Below are positions 22,261-34,069 of a DNA stretch of 64,000 bases, one piece after another. Where the stretch lies: assembly GCA_029817715.1 (NCBI GenBank), contig JARUPY010000083.1:4154001-4218000 (forward strand). The letters run 5' to 3'. The stretch comes from Melastoma dodecandrum. Lineage: Eukaryota > Streptophyta > Magnoliopsida > Myrtales > Melastomataceae. How positions within the stretch are numbered: the first letter of the stretch is position 1; each line of letters begins with the position of its first letter. The position numbers and the translations under genes were made by a program. Under the pieces are notes generated by a model. The model did no database searches. It was not told where the DNA came from and was given only the letters and a program-made list of their open reading frames with translations.

Positions 22261-23462
22261 GAAAAATAATGACATACGTTTGTTGACACAAATTTTGATT
22301 TGTGTAACACATATTGAATTTTTCTGATGAGAGAATCATTTTATGGTCACCGTACAAAAGTTAATGAACAAAAGAAAGAGAAGAAAAGATAATTTACATT
22401 GAAGAACAGTGTTTTACATGAACACTTATAGTCATGACAAAAACACCACGAAAGAAGCAAAACAAACGATGCAGCAGGATGCTCCGGACGGTGTGAAGTG
22501 ACGATGACTATGACAGACTCCTATATTAGAGGCTACCTTGGTGATTAGTTGATCGGAGGTGATGAAGGTGAAAAATTTCATGACAAGGGTGGTTTTTGAA
22601 CACTTTCATACGGTAGTGGAGAGAGCAAATGCGGTTGATTAACTTAGCCAGAAATTGGACTTACGAGTTAATCGCGTCGTTTTCTTCTTTCTTTATTTTT
22701 TTCCTTTTATACTTGTAACAACGGGCAATTATGAGATCGGAATATAAGTGATATTAATCGTGCACATGATTGAATCCCTATTTTATAGGAACACGGAGAT
22801 CGTGTCTGAACGCCTGATTTGAATTTGCCACTTGTCCTCGATTTCCTACTTTGCTATGGGTTGCCTGTATCTCGAAATTGGAGTCACTATCTCAAGAAAA
22901 CTCTTACGTATTAAAGAAATCTTTCTTCCTTCACATTTTAGTGATTTGTCTTGTAATATAAAGGCTATTTTGATAGCTTGCATAACACAGAATTGATTGT
23001 GTTTATCTCAAGTATCGTTCTCGAGATGAATTACTTTGAGTCAAGGTTACTATCTCGAGATTGTTTTGACCCTTTCCTGTGACTTTTAACTCTCTCAAAA
23101 ACTCCAACGGTTTATCTCGAGATGCGACTTCCAGAACTGTCTCGAGTGTTCTCAAGAACAACTCATCTAGAGAACCTTCTTTTCTCGAGGGAATGTTTTG
23201 CTTCCTCACGTCTCCTGCCTAAGGGCTCAAATTTATTCTAGAAATGGCATTTTATATCCATGTCACTGGTGCCTATATTTGTTTGTCAACACGATTATGT
23301 TCTTTACCTGTGAAAAAGAATAACAAATGAAAACATCCAATATTAAAAAAAAAAAGTTAATTCAAACTATTCTTCGAGACATTCTTAACATTACAATGAT
23401 GTCAAAGAAAAGTTATTCAAACACACTTTGACAAAGACCTACAAAGAAAAAGTGTTTAATCA
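22261..23462. other. AT-rich MULE interior, no gene; TCTCGAG-type repeats
   Basis: I see no coding region. Between about 22860 and 23200 the motif tctcgag or tctcaag occurs about ten times, including palindromic ctcgag sites near 23020, 23075, 23117, 23141 and 23182. Confidence 0.5.
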
Positions 23463-23927
23463 TCATTTCTTTTTTGACCAACATGAGACTTTGTCCTTCG
23501 CCTGTGAGAACGGAATGGAGGTGGTGTTGGATCCATTGTGATAGGTTATTATGTGGGAAGTCATGGGAACATCATCTTCAGCTTCTAATACCCGAGGCGA
23601 TCGACGTGGCTTCTTTGTCGCCGAAGGGGTAACATGAGAGGATGAAGCAAAGAACTTCGGAGTGTAATGTGATATTTCAACCGTGATGGGAACGTAGTCC
23701 TCGTCGTCTTCGTCTTGGTTTGATTCTTCCTCATTGAACATTTTCGATTCTGGCAACTTCTTCTTCATATTGCACCTCATCTGGTTCATTGGTTTGTCCC
23801 GATTGATTGTCTTCTTCTGATTGATCGTCTTCTCCAGGTTAATCATCCGCTCCTCTACTTCAACCATATAAGCACAACAGTGAGTACTCCCATTTCTTTC
23901 TCCTCGCGTGATAGTTCCGGGACACAA
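23463..23927 (-). CDS. Acidic/basic hypothetical protein, possible tail of the PMD gene
   Basis: This 154-codon minus-strand frame is rich in Lys and Glu at its start, has an acidic stretch (NEEESNQDEDDEDYVPI) and a nuclear-localisation-like KKPRRSPR, and ends SCWSKKK. I do not recognise a family. Position and strand fit a C-terminal exon of the PMD-type gene just upstream. It could equally be a separate passenger ORF of the MULE. Confidence 0.4.
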   Translation of the reverse strand: MCPGTITRGERNGSTHCCAYMVEVEERMINLEKTINQKKTINRDKPMNQMRCNMKKKLPESKMFNEEESNQDEDDEDYVPITVEISHYTPKFFASSSHVTPSATKKPRRSPRVLEAEDDVPMTSHIITYHNGSNTTSIPFSQAKDKVSCWSKKK

Positions 23928-24684
23928 ATATGTCTTCTATGTCCCTTTTCTGGGTTTTAATGTGATACCTTGTAGGATTTTACCCTGTGAAAGATATTTG
24001 TAAGTTAAACATAAAAAATTGCCCTTTGTGTGAAATGTGAAAGACATGTATACCATGTGTGCGAAATGTGTCTCCTGTTGTGTCCTGCATACCACCTACT
24101 GATAGCGAATTAATCGCAAACCAAGGTCGCCGCAGTCGATTTAGGACACAAAACATGGAGAAAATCGAAGCGTGCCTGTTTGCGCCATGATCTCCGAAAC
24201 AATCGAGAAAGCCGAGATCCGTAGATACAATCTGCAAGAAACGTCAACAAGATGCCCTAGATCTTCTCTTCTCACACTCTTCCTCAATCTTACCATCTCA
24301 TGAATTTTTCCTTCTCACTACACATTCATACCATACCTACAACCCCATTTACATTCATAAATAGAAAATATGGGTTATTACACCTAGTGCTATTATAAAT
24401 GTGACGGACTCTTCCATCACAGGTTTACATCGATATTAGGCCTACATCGAGTTGTCGTCCAGCCCACAATAATAACAACCTGAGATGTTGTAAAAGTACA
24501 AAACAAGATCACCCAAACATCAATGGACTATCATGCATTGTCCTGTAATTAACATATAGCCCGTTTTTAAATGAACAAAATAATTAATTATAGCCCAAAA
24601 GAATTTTAAAACAAAGAAATAAACTAAAATAAAATATTTATAAAAATTTCAACACCTACGGTATTGAAAGTCATGATCATCATC

Positions 24685-26015
24685 TCAATATGAGACTCGA
24701 CCATCTTGTAATGGGACTATACTGTTCATACGTGCATCCACAAGTCGACGCCCAATTACCCATAATTTTTCTCTCAAATCAATCCTACGAAGCTTTTCAT
24801 TTGTCTTGCATTTATCTAGAACGATTTGCCGATCTTCGAATTGACGGATTACCGTACCTAGGAAATACCTCTCAATAATATGAAAATAAATAAGCGGAAC
24901 TCGGGCAAGCCAACACTCATGGTCAACTGTGGAATAATCAAGTAATCTTTGATCGGACAGAGGAATAAGGATGTCAGATAACCTAAGATAGCAATTTTTC
25001 CTTTATCAGAAGATATAACTACTAAGGAGTTATAATAAAAAAATCATTAAGAAAATAATTTACCTGTTTAGGACTTTGTCTGTCCAATGTCTCGCGATAC
25101 ACCGACAACACATGAGTAGCGATAGTATGCGCGTCAAATTTAATAGCCCACATGTAAGCAAGATGCATATCTGCCACAAGTGTCTTACGCCTAAGGGGTG
25201 AAATATAAGGAAAATCGGACCCACACCCAAATTTGAAGTAAAATTAGGGGTCTTGCAATCAGGTTGGCCTTCTTATGTGAACCAGACACAAACTAAGATA
25301 TAACCACGCCAAGCAGGCAGATCCCCAATTATCTCTACCATCCCGCTCAAACTCAGCAAGAAATTGGACCACATCAGATGTACTAAGTTATTCGATTTGT
25401 CCGTAAACAACATACCTCCTATCAGACGAATTATATAGGCACGAGTGTGCATGTGACCTTGCTCTTCTGTAGCCCACTCAGGCAAGTGATCGAAATGTTG
25501 CTTTAACCATTTTAAATTAATTATCCCAACCTCAACGTCATTCCCTCACAGGACAACTCCTAGAAGGTCAGGACATCATCCATCGACGCTGCCGCAATCC
25601 CAATGATCGCATCACTATCGACTGGTAGACCAAGCTGAATTTGCACATCTTCAAGAGGTAATAGTCATTTCCCGGTTTGGCATATGAAAGGTGTGCGTCT
25701 CAAGGCGCCATCTCTCAGCAAGTGCATAAATAAGGCCCCAATCCAACTGCATATATGGTAGCTTGGCAACACCATAAAATCTCGATTGTCGTAGGTGAGA
25801 ATCAATTTGAAATTTCTTAAAGAAATGTCCTAAACGTCGTCAATATAGTACATGATTATGCATTTATAAAATTTGTATTAAGGATGACTATAAAGATAAA
25901 TAAATATATTAAAGAAGAGTATTCTCACATACAAGTACCCTTCTTCCCACACAACCGTCGATTGATGATTGGCTTGATCGTGAAGTGTATCATCAGATCC
26001 TTGATTTAGAAACAT
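24685..26015 (-). pseudogene. Plant mobile domain (PMD, MAIN-like) gene in MULE
   Basis: Minus strand pieces follow the PMD (PF10536-type) order: DDTLHDQANHQSTVVWEEG (exon near 25935-26005), VAKLPYMQLDWGLIYALAER with a mid-domain VQIQLGLPVDSDAIIG (25560-25830), RAYIIRLIGGMLFTDKSNN (25273-25485), YRETLDRQSPKQ (near 25080), and VPLIYFHIIERYFLGTVIRQ (near 24890), ending at a stop at 24685. A one-base shift near 25665 and a TGA near 25548 break it. PMD proteins are linked to silencing and genome stability in plants, and PMD genes are known to be carried by plant transposons. Lying inside a MULE, this copy is probably a passenger. Confidence 0.72.
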
Positions 26016-26650
26016 TACATGCAAGTGATTATTCGCATTCGAAACATTAATAACGTCATAATATATAAATAACAATTAAGTAGAGCAAAATGAAGTAGCA
26101 TTACAAGACGACAATATTTTTGTGGACAACGTCGTCTATTATGTCCTTCTTTCCGGCATATGCCACTTGTTGATTTGTTAGTTTTTTCTCTTATGTCCAT
26201 CTCGTTATGTATACATGTAGATCTTGGCCTTCCCTTTGCCAACATCCGATTGTAGTTGGGGATGACCTTTGGGAATTGATAAAGTGGTCAATCTTCACGA
26301 CAATACGAAGGATTGACATTTTTCCGAGTAGATTTACAACTTCTTGCAAGTGCATATCCTCGTACTCAACCAGACGTTCTTTGCTTGATATTTTCCTTGC
26401 TTGATATTTTCCCTATGTTGTAATAACAAAGTATGATTCATCTATGTCATCATAACAACCCGAAATCGCCTACTTTTATTTGTATTTCTTGTGACACGAT
26501 CCATGTATGCTTTCATGAATCTCCTCTATTAAGTACATCATTGGCCTCATCGCGTCGATTGCTCCAATACGCTACATAATTGTAGAAAGTCTTCCGTACC
26601 AAGGCTGACACGGGTGAATTCCTTGCCCCACGTATAGCTGAATTGTAGCT
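26016..26650 (-). pseudogene. MULE transposase C-terminal part, zinc knuckle
   Basis: Minus strand: a decayed region with FYNYVAYWSNRRDEAN near 26580 and MHLQEVVNLLGKMSI near 26320, then GRPRSTCIHNEMDIRE and GICRKEGHNRRRCPQK (26100-26230). The 'GRP..t.i.nemD' plus CCHC knuckle of the form 'C..GHNRR.CP' is the usual C-terminus of MuDR-type transposases. The first Cys of the knuckle is lost. Several stops intervene. Confidence 0.6.
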
Positions 26651-27844
26651 ATAAAAGACAGCAAATTAAATTACTCTAGCAAACCTAACTATCTTGTAAG
26701 ATAAGTATAGTTCGTTCCTATATAGAATCAATAGTTCTAGCGGTCATACAATAAACTAAAGCGATGAAAAGTCAACAAAAATGAAAGGAAGATGAAATAA
26801 AAAACAAAACACAGATAAAACGATCATTCGATCAATGGCGAAAAGCTTAGGACTATCAACTTTTCCAAACAAATTAATCATTACGTTCATTCCCTTCTTC
26901 GGTTATCGACTACTTAAGTTATTAATCTAAGGTTTGATTATCCCCTTACGTCTCTTACGAGTGCTTTAAGGACATATTCCCTGTATCAAGCTAATCATTC
27001 TATTCCTAAGCAATTAACTAGCGGGAACCCATTATGCGTCAACTTAAATGTTCTTATCCTTCTCATGGATCAGCTCCATTTTCTAACGCGATGCTAGCTT
27101 ACGATATCCAATCCACAACTTAGCCTAAACAACTTTTCCAAGCCCGAATAGGTTTCCAGATCAAATTAATTGATGACTAGTCAACTAACCGCATATCAAG
27201 ATATGGATAATTAACCATATGAATTAGAATAACGCGAAGAAAGGAATTCACTCGTTAAACTAAAATATTATATTCCATTAAAGTCCTAAAAATAAAATTA
27301 GTTCATAATGAAAATAACAATCAATCCAAGTTCAAGAGAAAACGACAATGACATAGAAGATGAAGGACAAGAAGAAGAGAAATGACCTCCCGATCTTTCA
27401 ATCCGAGAAGTAGCAGCCTCGTCTAGATCTGAGCTTGAACCCTAGTCATCACCTCCTCCTCCGTCTCCTTCTCGAATATCTCCTCCATTATTCCCTTAGC
27501 TAGGATTACACTTAGAAAATATATAGTCCCTAAAAGGATTTACTTGTATTCTCCAAATCTAAATAAGATCTAAAATAATAAAATAAAATAAAGTAACCTA
27601 GAAGGAATAAATGAAGTAACTAATTGATGCCCTTTTCCCTTGAAATGAAATTTGGATGAGGTTTGAAGTGTATAGATCTAGTTTTACATAGATTGTCGAA
27701 GATCACATCCTTCCGTCAACAGATTCCCCAAAGACACGTCCTACCAATCATAAGGACGCGTCCTTCTATTCTCTGGCCTTGTTTATCCACCTTGGTTCGT
27801 TTTTGTCCAACCTCCAAGTTTTCTGTTCTCTCGCCTTGGTTATA
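26651..27844. other. AT-rich insertion of unknown type between transposase halves
   Basis: No coding region is seen. The segment interrupts the MULE transposase between its catalytic core and its C-terminal zinc knuckle, together with the adjacent RPS17-derived piece. I could not identify terminal repeats or a target duplication, so its class is open; a gene-capturing Helitron or filler DNA are possible. Confidence 0.4.
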
Positions 27845-28390
27845 CTCGATCATGTAAGCATCAATGCCTTGTCCATCTTGGTCCCGAACAGCACAGTCGA
27901 GCTACAGAGCGGCGAGACATTGGACATGGAATACCAATTTCTGGTGCATATCTTTTCCCATGCCATCGGAACATACTCGAGCAACCGTAGCTTATACGAA
28001 AGTTCCTTCTTTATATCATCCAATTCAGTCAATGAACGTGAAAGTGGGAATTTTTCGAAAATGTCATCATAGCAAAGGGAAATTCGAAGGGGGCATAAAC
28101 TGAACAATCGATAAGCCAATACAAGACTAGCGAACTTGTAACATTCTCAACATTTTTTCCTCCCAAGCAATTCTTCATTCACTTACAAAACAAAATCCCC
28201 AGAATTCCAAACGAGCCCGATCGGTCATTGCAGTGTGGCCGATTCCAACGGGACGTCCAGCCCGCCGCCATCAGCGGCGGAATCTTCTTCCTTAGGCTTG
28301 GCGGCCTTGGTCTTGCTGATGGGCCGGCACTTCTCAAGCCGGACCAAATCCCCGACCTTGAACACGTTGTCCGGGTCATGAGCCTGGTAC
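27845..28390 (-). pseudogene. Captured 3' fragment of the RPS17 gene
   Basis: This segment matches 41996-42583 closely: the last coding part of plastid ribosomal protein S17 ([16 protein letters not shown], then [10 protein letters not shown]), its stop, its 3' untranslated region and about 240 bp beyond. Twelve codons are missing between ISKTK and AAKPKEED, an in-frame 36-nt deletion. Homology stops sharply at 28390 (cctggtac) where MULE transposase sequence begins. There is no start codon or transit peptide, so it cannot make S17. The source is very likely the intact gene 14 kb away or a close allele of it. Confidence 0.85.
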
Positions 28391-29930
28391 TATCATTACA
28401 TAATGTCCATTAAACTATATTTAGTTGCTGTAAGGAATAACTTCCGCATAGCTTTACAAGCAGCAATTACTAATCGCTTCTTGCAAACAACATTTTTATA
28501 GCGAGAATTGATGTTGATGGCGATACGAAAAATACTAAATATATGATGTGCAAATGGTGGTGTTCATCCTACATCAACATCATCAACGACGGTCGTAATT
28601 CCAGAGTGTCAATTCGAAATCAAACAAATTTCACCGGTACGATCAACCACAATGTAACCCTTAAGGCATTTCAATAACCAACTCCATGAGGCGTAGCTCT
28701 TTTCATCGACAACTGCAAATGCTAATGGCACAGTATGATTCGAACCATCCATACTACAGGCTATTAAAAGCTTCTGCTTGTAATTGCTATAAAGGAACGT
28801 CCCATCAATACTAACAATCGGACGACAATGCTTAAAAGCCATAATGCTCGGTCCAAATGCCTAATACCTTTTAAAAGTGAACTGAGGATCTCTTAAAATG
28901 TACGAAGCACCCCAATCAACTATAGTGTCGTCATTTGAAGCTCTAATAACATTCAATAGGTGAGGTAGTTCATTGTATGACTCAACCAAATCACCATATT
29001 CCATTGTTATCACTCTCCGTTTTACATCCCATACGTGTCTTCTTAGTACATCATAACCAAATTTCTCTTTAATAACATTCCGCATGAAAGACACTTTCAC
29101 TTCAGGAAATTCTCTAACAAAACCCAAAAAATAAGGAGCCATGAAGTTTGAATCCAACTGCATATGATCATGACTAAGCACTGCATTTAGACAAGTGTGA
29201 GGGGCTAACAATTGTAACCTCAAATTCATCGTCACAAGCCCTTCGAGTTACTCTCAGCCTCCACATGCACACCTCATCGTATCAACACGAAAAATACTCC
29301 ATACTCCATTGTTATCACTTTCCTCTTTACATCCCATACGCGTCTTCTTGGTACATCGTAACCAAATTTCTCTTTAATAACATTCCACACGAAGGACACT
29401 TTCACTTCAGGAGATTATCTAACAAAACCCTAAAATAAGGAGCCATGAAGTTTGAATCCAACTGCATATGATCATGACTAAGCACTGCATTTAGACAAGT
29501 GTGAGGGACCAACAATTGTAACCTCAAATTCATCGTCACAAGCCCTATGAATTGCTCTCAGCCTCCACAAGCACACCTCACCATATTAAACACAAAAAAC
29601 ACACCATAATTTCTTTTCAGATTCAAGTATTTCACAGGTATAGTGATCTTTAATATGGACTAGTTAACTACATGTCGAAGATCACTTTTATCCTTGAGCC
29701 GCATCCTTTTGCGAAAGTCATTCATATCCTCCGAAACCCGCAACATTAGATCATTCTCATACTCATCAAACATTATCTTTTCATCGTTTATATTCTCAAT
29801 GTAGAATGATAGTGGCTTCTCTACTCTATAACTAGACCCTTCTCCTACATCTTCTTCATCATCTTGTACGTCAAATTCAACGTTCACATCAAATGGTTCT
29901 TCATGAGCATCTACATTATTAAACATTTCA
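28391..29930 (-). pseudogene. MULE transposase, N-terminal and catalytic core
   Basis: Minus strand. An acidic N-terminal region (29926-29660) is followed by a MuDR-type block with CLNAVLSHDHMQLDS and FGYDVLRRHVWDVKRR (28861-29235). The DDE-type transposase core follows with PIVSIDGTFLYSNYKQKLLI and PLAFAVVDEKSYASWSWLL (28609-28842), the first catalytic Asp being in SIDGTF. A continuing piece, KKRLVIAACKAMRKLF, ends at 28390. A stop near 28609 and frameshifts break it. The region 28983-29593 is duplicated in tandem. Expected family length is about 600-800 residues; this is a dead copy. Confidence 0.8.
28983..29593. repeat. 305-bp tandem duplication within the MULE transposase gene
   Basis: Sequence from about 28983 to 29287 is repeated at about 29288-29593. 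For example atacgtgtcttctt at 29031 matches atacgcgtcttctt at 29336, and both copies contain ccaactgcatatgatcatga. Identity looks above 90%, so the duplication is newer than much of the element's decay. Confidence 0.85.
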
Positions 29931-30959
29931 TCATCCCTTCCTTCTTCATTGAAATGCAGTAACGAATTCTAAAATTTATCCTTCAACGTGACGATCGACT
30001 ACAAAAACACTTGTGCCAACAACCACCTCACATATACTCCCAATTCAATAGACATTCTATGATCGCAAAATATACGCCCCAAATCAGCCGACAACTCTAC
30101 CATCAAACTGTAACTGACTATTTCAGATATCTATTTCCTCGGCACATTCACGAAGAGCATGTAATTTGTGTATATGGTTTGGTTTGAAGAGTGCCAAAGT
30201 CAAGTAATAGTTTTACATCACAATCGTCTTCTACTGGTACTAGCACGTGCTTAACTCCACTGATAAATCTCCAATCTACTGCCTTCGTGATTTTCATTAC
30301 TCAACAAACGACTCCTTCTAAATCAGCATAGAATACATGTACTTTTATTAGACTTATCTTAATAGGATCTCGATTATAATTTACGCTATCACGACCTTGA
30401 ATTACATGACCACTCCCATATATTAACAAGTTTATGAAATTCATATCAATGATCAAGATGAATACAGATGATTTCATAAAAAATCAGCAACCTGCATTTA
30501 CAAGTTATTTGACTTCAGTATAAAAAACCACTTCAATAAGATCCTAAATATCTAAAGTCGTAAATCTAACTAATATACTTTAATTTCAACAACGGCCGAT
30601 GGACACCAACGGATAAAAGCTCGGGGGACGGACGTCAGGAGTGCACCAGGTAACGGGGAATCGAGGCGTCGAGGACGGATGGGGTCAGAAGCGAACCGCA
30701 TCGCGAATGGGCGGGAATGGGGATGGTCAACGTAGGGAGGGAGTGTGGGATGGACGCCAGGGGGATTGTCGGACGGACGGAAGGCGTACCGGAACACGAT
30801 GGAAGTGCTGGATGACGAAGGGACGGGAACAGACGAAGGAGGGAGGGAGGGCCGGACAGACGCTGAAGAGAGCATCGAACGGACAGAGGTAGTGTCGGAC
30901 GACGAAGAGAGTGCTGGATGACAGAGAGAAAATTGTTTCGAACTTTTAGGGTTTACCAA
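29931..30959. other. MULE upstream region with a GC-rich purine block
   Basis: 29931-30590 is AT-rich with no gene. 30595-30930 is markedly GC- and purine-rich on the plus strand, with repeated acgga/gggacg words. It gives a Ser/Pro-rich 150-codon frame on the minus strand that I take as a composition artefact. Confidence 0.45.
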
Positions 30960-31331
30960 ATTTAGGGACAAAATGCTCAAAGGGCTATTCACAGGGGACC
31001 AGAAGTCAGTAGCGATTTTCAAGGTCAGAATTGCTAGTTAAAATCACGATTTTCTTAACGTAAAGAGAATCGCTACTTTAAATAGTAATTTTTCGTGGGT
31101 TGAGACATGAAATAGCCACTTGGGTGGAACATAATTCGCTGCTTAAAGCTGTAAACTCCTGTGTGAAATTTGCTACTTCAACTAACAATTTAAAAATCAT
31201 AATTCACCAAATTTCAAACTTTGTGCCATAATTTTTATCAGACTAACGATAATACCGTACGAAAGATATCTTCTTAGCAACTCGATCTTACACTAAGTCA
31301 TAAGACTTTGACATGGGAAATCTTTCTCCGG

Positions 31332-34011
31332 TTAACGTCCCCACCGGAAATAGCAAGCCTCAATCCACCTGGGATGAACCACAATTTTGTTCTCCCTCTG
31401 AGCCCAGCTATACTTTTCCATACTTGCAATCTCCGCAACCACGTGTGTCACTGACGACTCTAAACATATCGAGAAAGTCGCTCCCAACTGCTCTGCCATT
31501 ACCCGTATCTGTGAGAACTTGGCTGGGCACACACGGCTGAATAAAATCCTACAACCTCTCAAGATTTTCTTGCGGAAATTCCTTAAAACCTGCAAACCAT
31601 CAAACACTTTTCAATCAACTGGCCACTTAGCTCTATACAACATGTGACGCCAAGTCCTATCTATCCCTTTCAACTCTGACCCCGACTTATTGCACCTTGC
31701 GTGACAGATGATATACGGTCATACTGAAAATATGTCATCAAGCCATATCCCAAAAGAGCAAAAGAGAAAGGGAGAGAGAGAGAGAGAGAGAGATGCAGCC
31801 ACCGCGATATAGCTCCCTAGGCTTGTCAAAGTTCGTGCAGCACCCATCAAGTCGCTAACATAACAGGTTATATCTTAGCTTAGAGTTAGTATCCACAATA
31901 CTATGATGATCACATGCATCAATTGGAAAATACTAGAAAACTGTAAGGGTAAGTTCTTAAATGCTTATTCAGGGCAGAAGACACCGACCTCTCTGGTATC
32001 CCTGTCACTGAGCTCTATCTCAGACCCCTTGAAGAGACATCACCATCCAGAGAAAAAAATGAAAAGTCAGATCCCAAGCATCACACTTCATTTTTTTTCA
32101 AAAAAAAAAAAAATCTAAATTGTGCTGAAAGTAAATGAAGCAGCCATCGATATAAACCAGGTAGCAGTCCACTGAATGTACATGTAGAGGAGCGAAAGAA
32201 GGTATGTACCGCAAAGAACATTTCATGAATCTTCCTAAGAACATTAATCGTGGTGGCTAGTGCTCCTTCAGACTCGCTTTCATCGCACTCCCACTGAGAC
32301 AGTGACTTCACCTTGATTTTAAATTGCTCACCACTCGACGCAAAGAAATGGTATCTCTCCATCAGTATTAAATTGTCCTCGTGCTCTTTCCATGCCTGAT
32401 CACAGAAGTATCCAGAGTCAAACATCAAGGGGGAATAGCTAGCATCTTTTCAACAAGAAAATTGACATAGTAAATCGTGACTGACATGACAGAGATCGAA
32501 TCTTGAGCTTAGAAAAAGTAGCAGACTACAAAGAAAACAATGCAAGACAAGATGCCTCAAGAATTGACAGATGTAATAAAAGGAACCCTACAAAAAGTAA
32601 TCAGAGCAAGATTAACAAAAACTTTTTTTTTTATATCTGCGGGGTTCGTGGTGGACTTACTTTTTGCGAGCCCTCTCACGAGGTTCGGAGGCTCTTTTAC
32701 AAGCCTGCGAACCTCAGGCCCGGCCCCTCTACATCCTCTCTGGGCCCGACTTAAGGCCTGCTCCCCTGTCGGTCCAATTTCAGTTGAGGCCCAAAGGCCC
32801 AGCAGGTGGGCGGCTCCTGGGCTTTATTAGCCAATACCCAGAAGACCAACCTTAATTTTCCATTTTCCAAGTGGAGTGTGCGTGATGGGGTTCGAACCAG
32901 GGATCATCCAAACACCCACCACCCACCTTACGCCACTTGGGTGTCCTCGCAAGGACAAGATTAACAAAAACTTGTTATCCACGAGTAGGACTCAAGAGTG
33001 TTCAACTTGGACCTCTCAACACCACATACAATGCAACTATGACGTGTCATTTAATTAATCCACAGAGAAGTTTCGTATCCAAAGATTGACTCACATCCTT
33101 TGTATCGTCGAGGATCAATACTGCACTTTCCTGCCCCAGAATCACATCAAGTCCCTTTTGGTGCTCCTTGGTGCCATCTTCTCGCGAGATCATATTGACC
33201 ACCGAAGTATTTATTATCAGGGTCAAGTAACTTGGCCATTTCTAAGGCATAGCGGCAATCTCCCATTGTGTATATGTACATCTCAAACATAGCGCTGGCT
33301 TCCTTAAGAAATGACCATACAAAGGGCCTCAGCTTGGTCATCATGTGCATATGTGGCAAGATAAAAAGGTCGCAACTCGATCCATCTGCACATTTTGTAT
33401 GTGTTATTACTTAAACAGCTCCAGCAAAAAATTGAAAAAATAAAAATTCAAAAAGAGAGAAAAAAACGAATCGACGCGATCACCCGGTCTAAAAAATAAT
33501 AATAAAAAACCCCTTTTCTTCCATTCAGCGAAAGATTAAAATTCTCACTTTTTATCTATGCAGGCAGCATAAAACAAGAGGATTCATCGATAAGAAAGAA
33601 GAGGATTTATATATTTATTTATGTTTTGGGGGAAGGGGGTATAAGAACGAATATAGGGCACCTTGTGAAGAATTTGCTTGGGCCATCATATATTGCTCCC
33701 GTTGTGTCAAACCTTGTAAGGTGGTTGAATTCAAGAGAGTACGATCCAAATCAAGGATCAAGTAAAGCTTCTTTTGACATTGTACATTCTTCAAGTCTCT
33801 TACACGAATCCGATTCATTTCATGATCAGCAAGTGCCAGGCCCTGCAGCAGCCACAAACAAACTTAGCTAAGGCAAGTTGTTGATAGCTCCAACAACATA
33901 CAATCAAGCGAATGAAATCATCCTAGTCAGTCTACAACTTAAATCTGTTCACAATTTCCAGATTTGGAGGCCATTTACTGTTACACGAAATTTCTGTTAA
34001 CATGAGAAGAA

Positions 34012-34069
<58 letters not shown>

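Larger units (their letters stand above)
21765..31259 (-). mobile_element. Degenerate Mutator-like element (MULE) with PMD passenger gene
   Basis: Left (21765 to about 22260) and right (about 30960-31259) ends are diverged inverted repeats. Both begin tacggtatta and share aaatttgg-type, agtggctatttcat-type and repeated agtagcgattt/aatcgctact blocks. Inside, on the minus strand, are pieces of a MULE transposase (28391-29930 and about 26015-26650) and a plant-mobile-domain gene (24685-26015). Boundaries are accurate only to some tens of bases and I found no clean 9-bp target duplication. The right end is 73 bp past the CPL4-like stop codon, the left end 180 bp upstream of the F-box ATG. Confidence 0.6.

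Noticed and set aside
30570..31022. 150-codon Ser/Pro-rich ORF on the minus strand
   Set aside because: It reflects a GC- and purine-rich block without motif, splice or start support.
32885..32945. A tRNA gene at the GGTTCGAACC motif
   Set aside because: No cloverleaf or acceptor stem is visible. The motif lies in a body with a poly-A end and an 18-bp target duplication, so a SINE explains it better.
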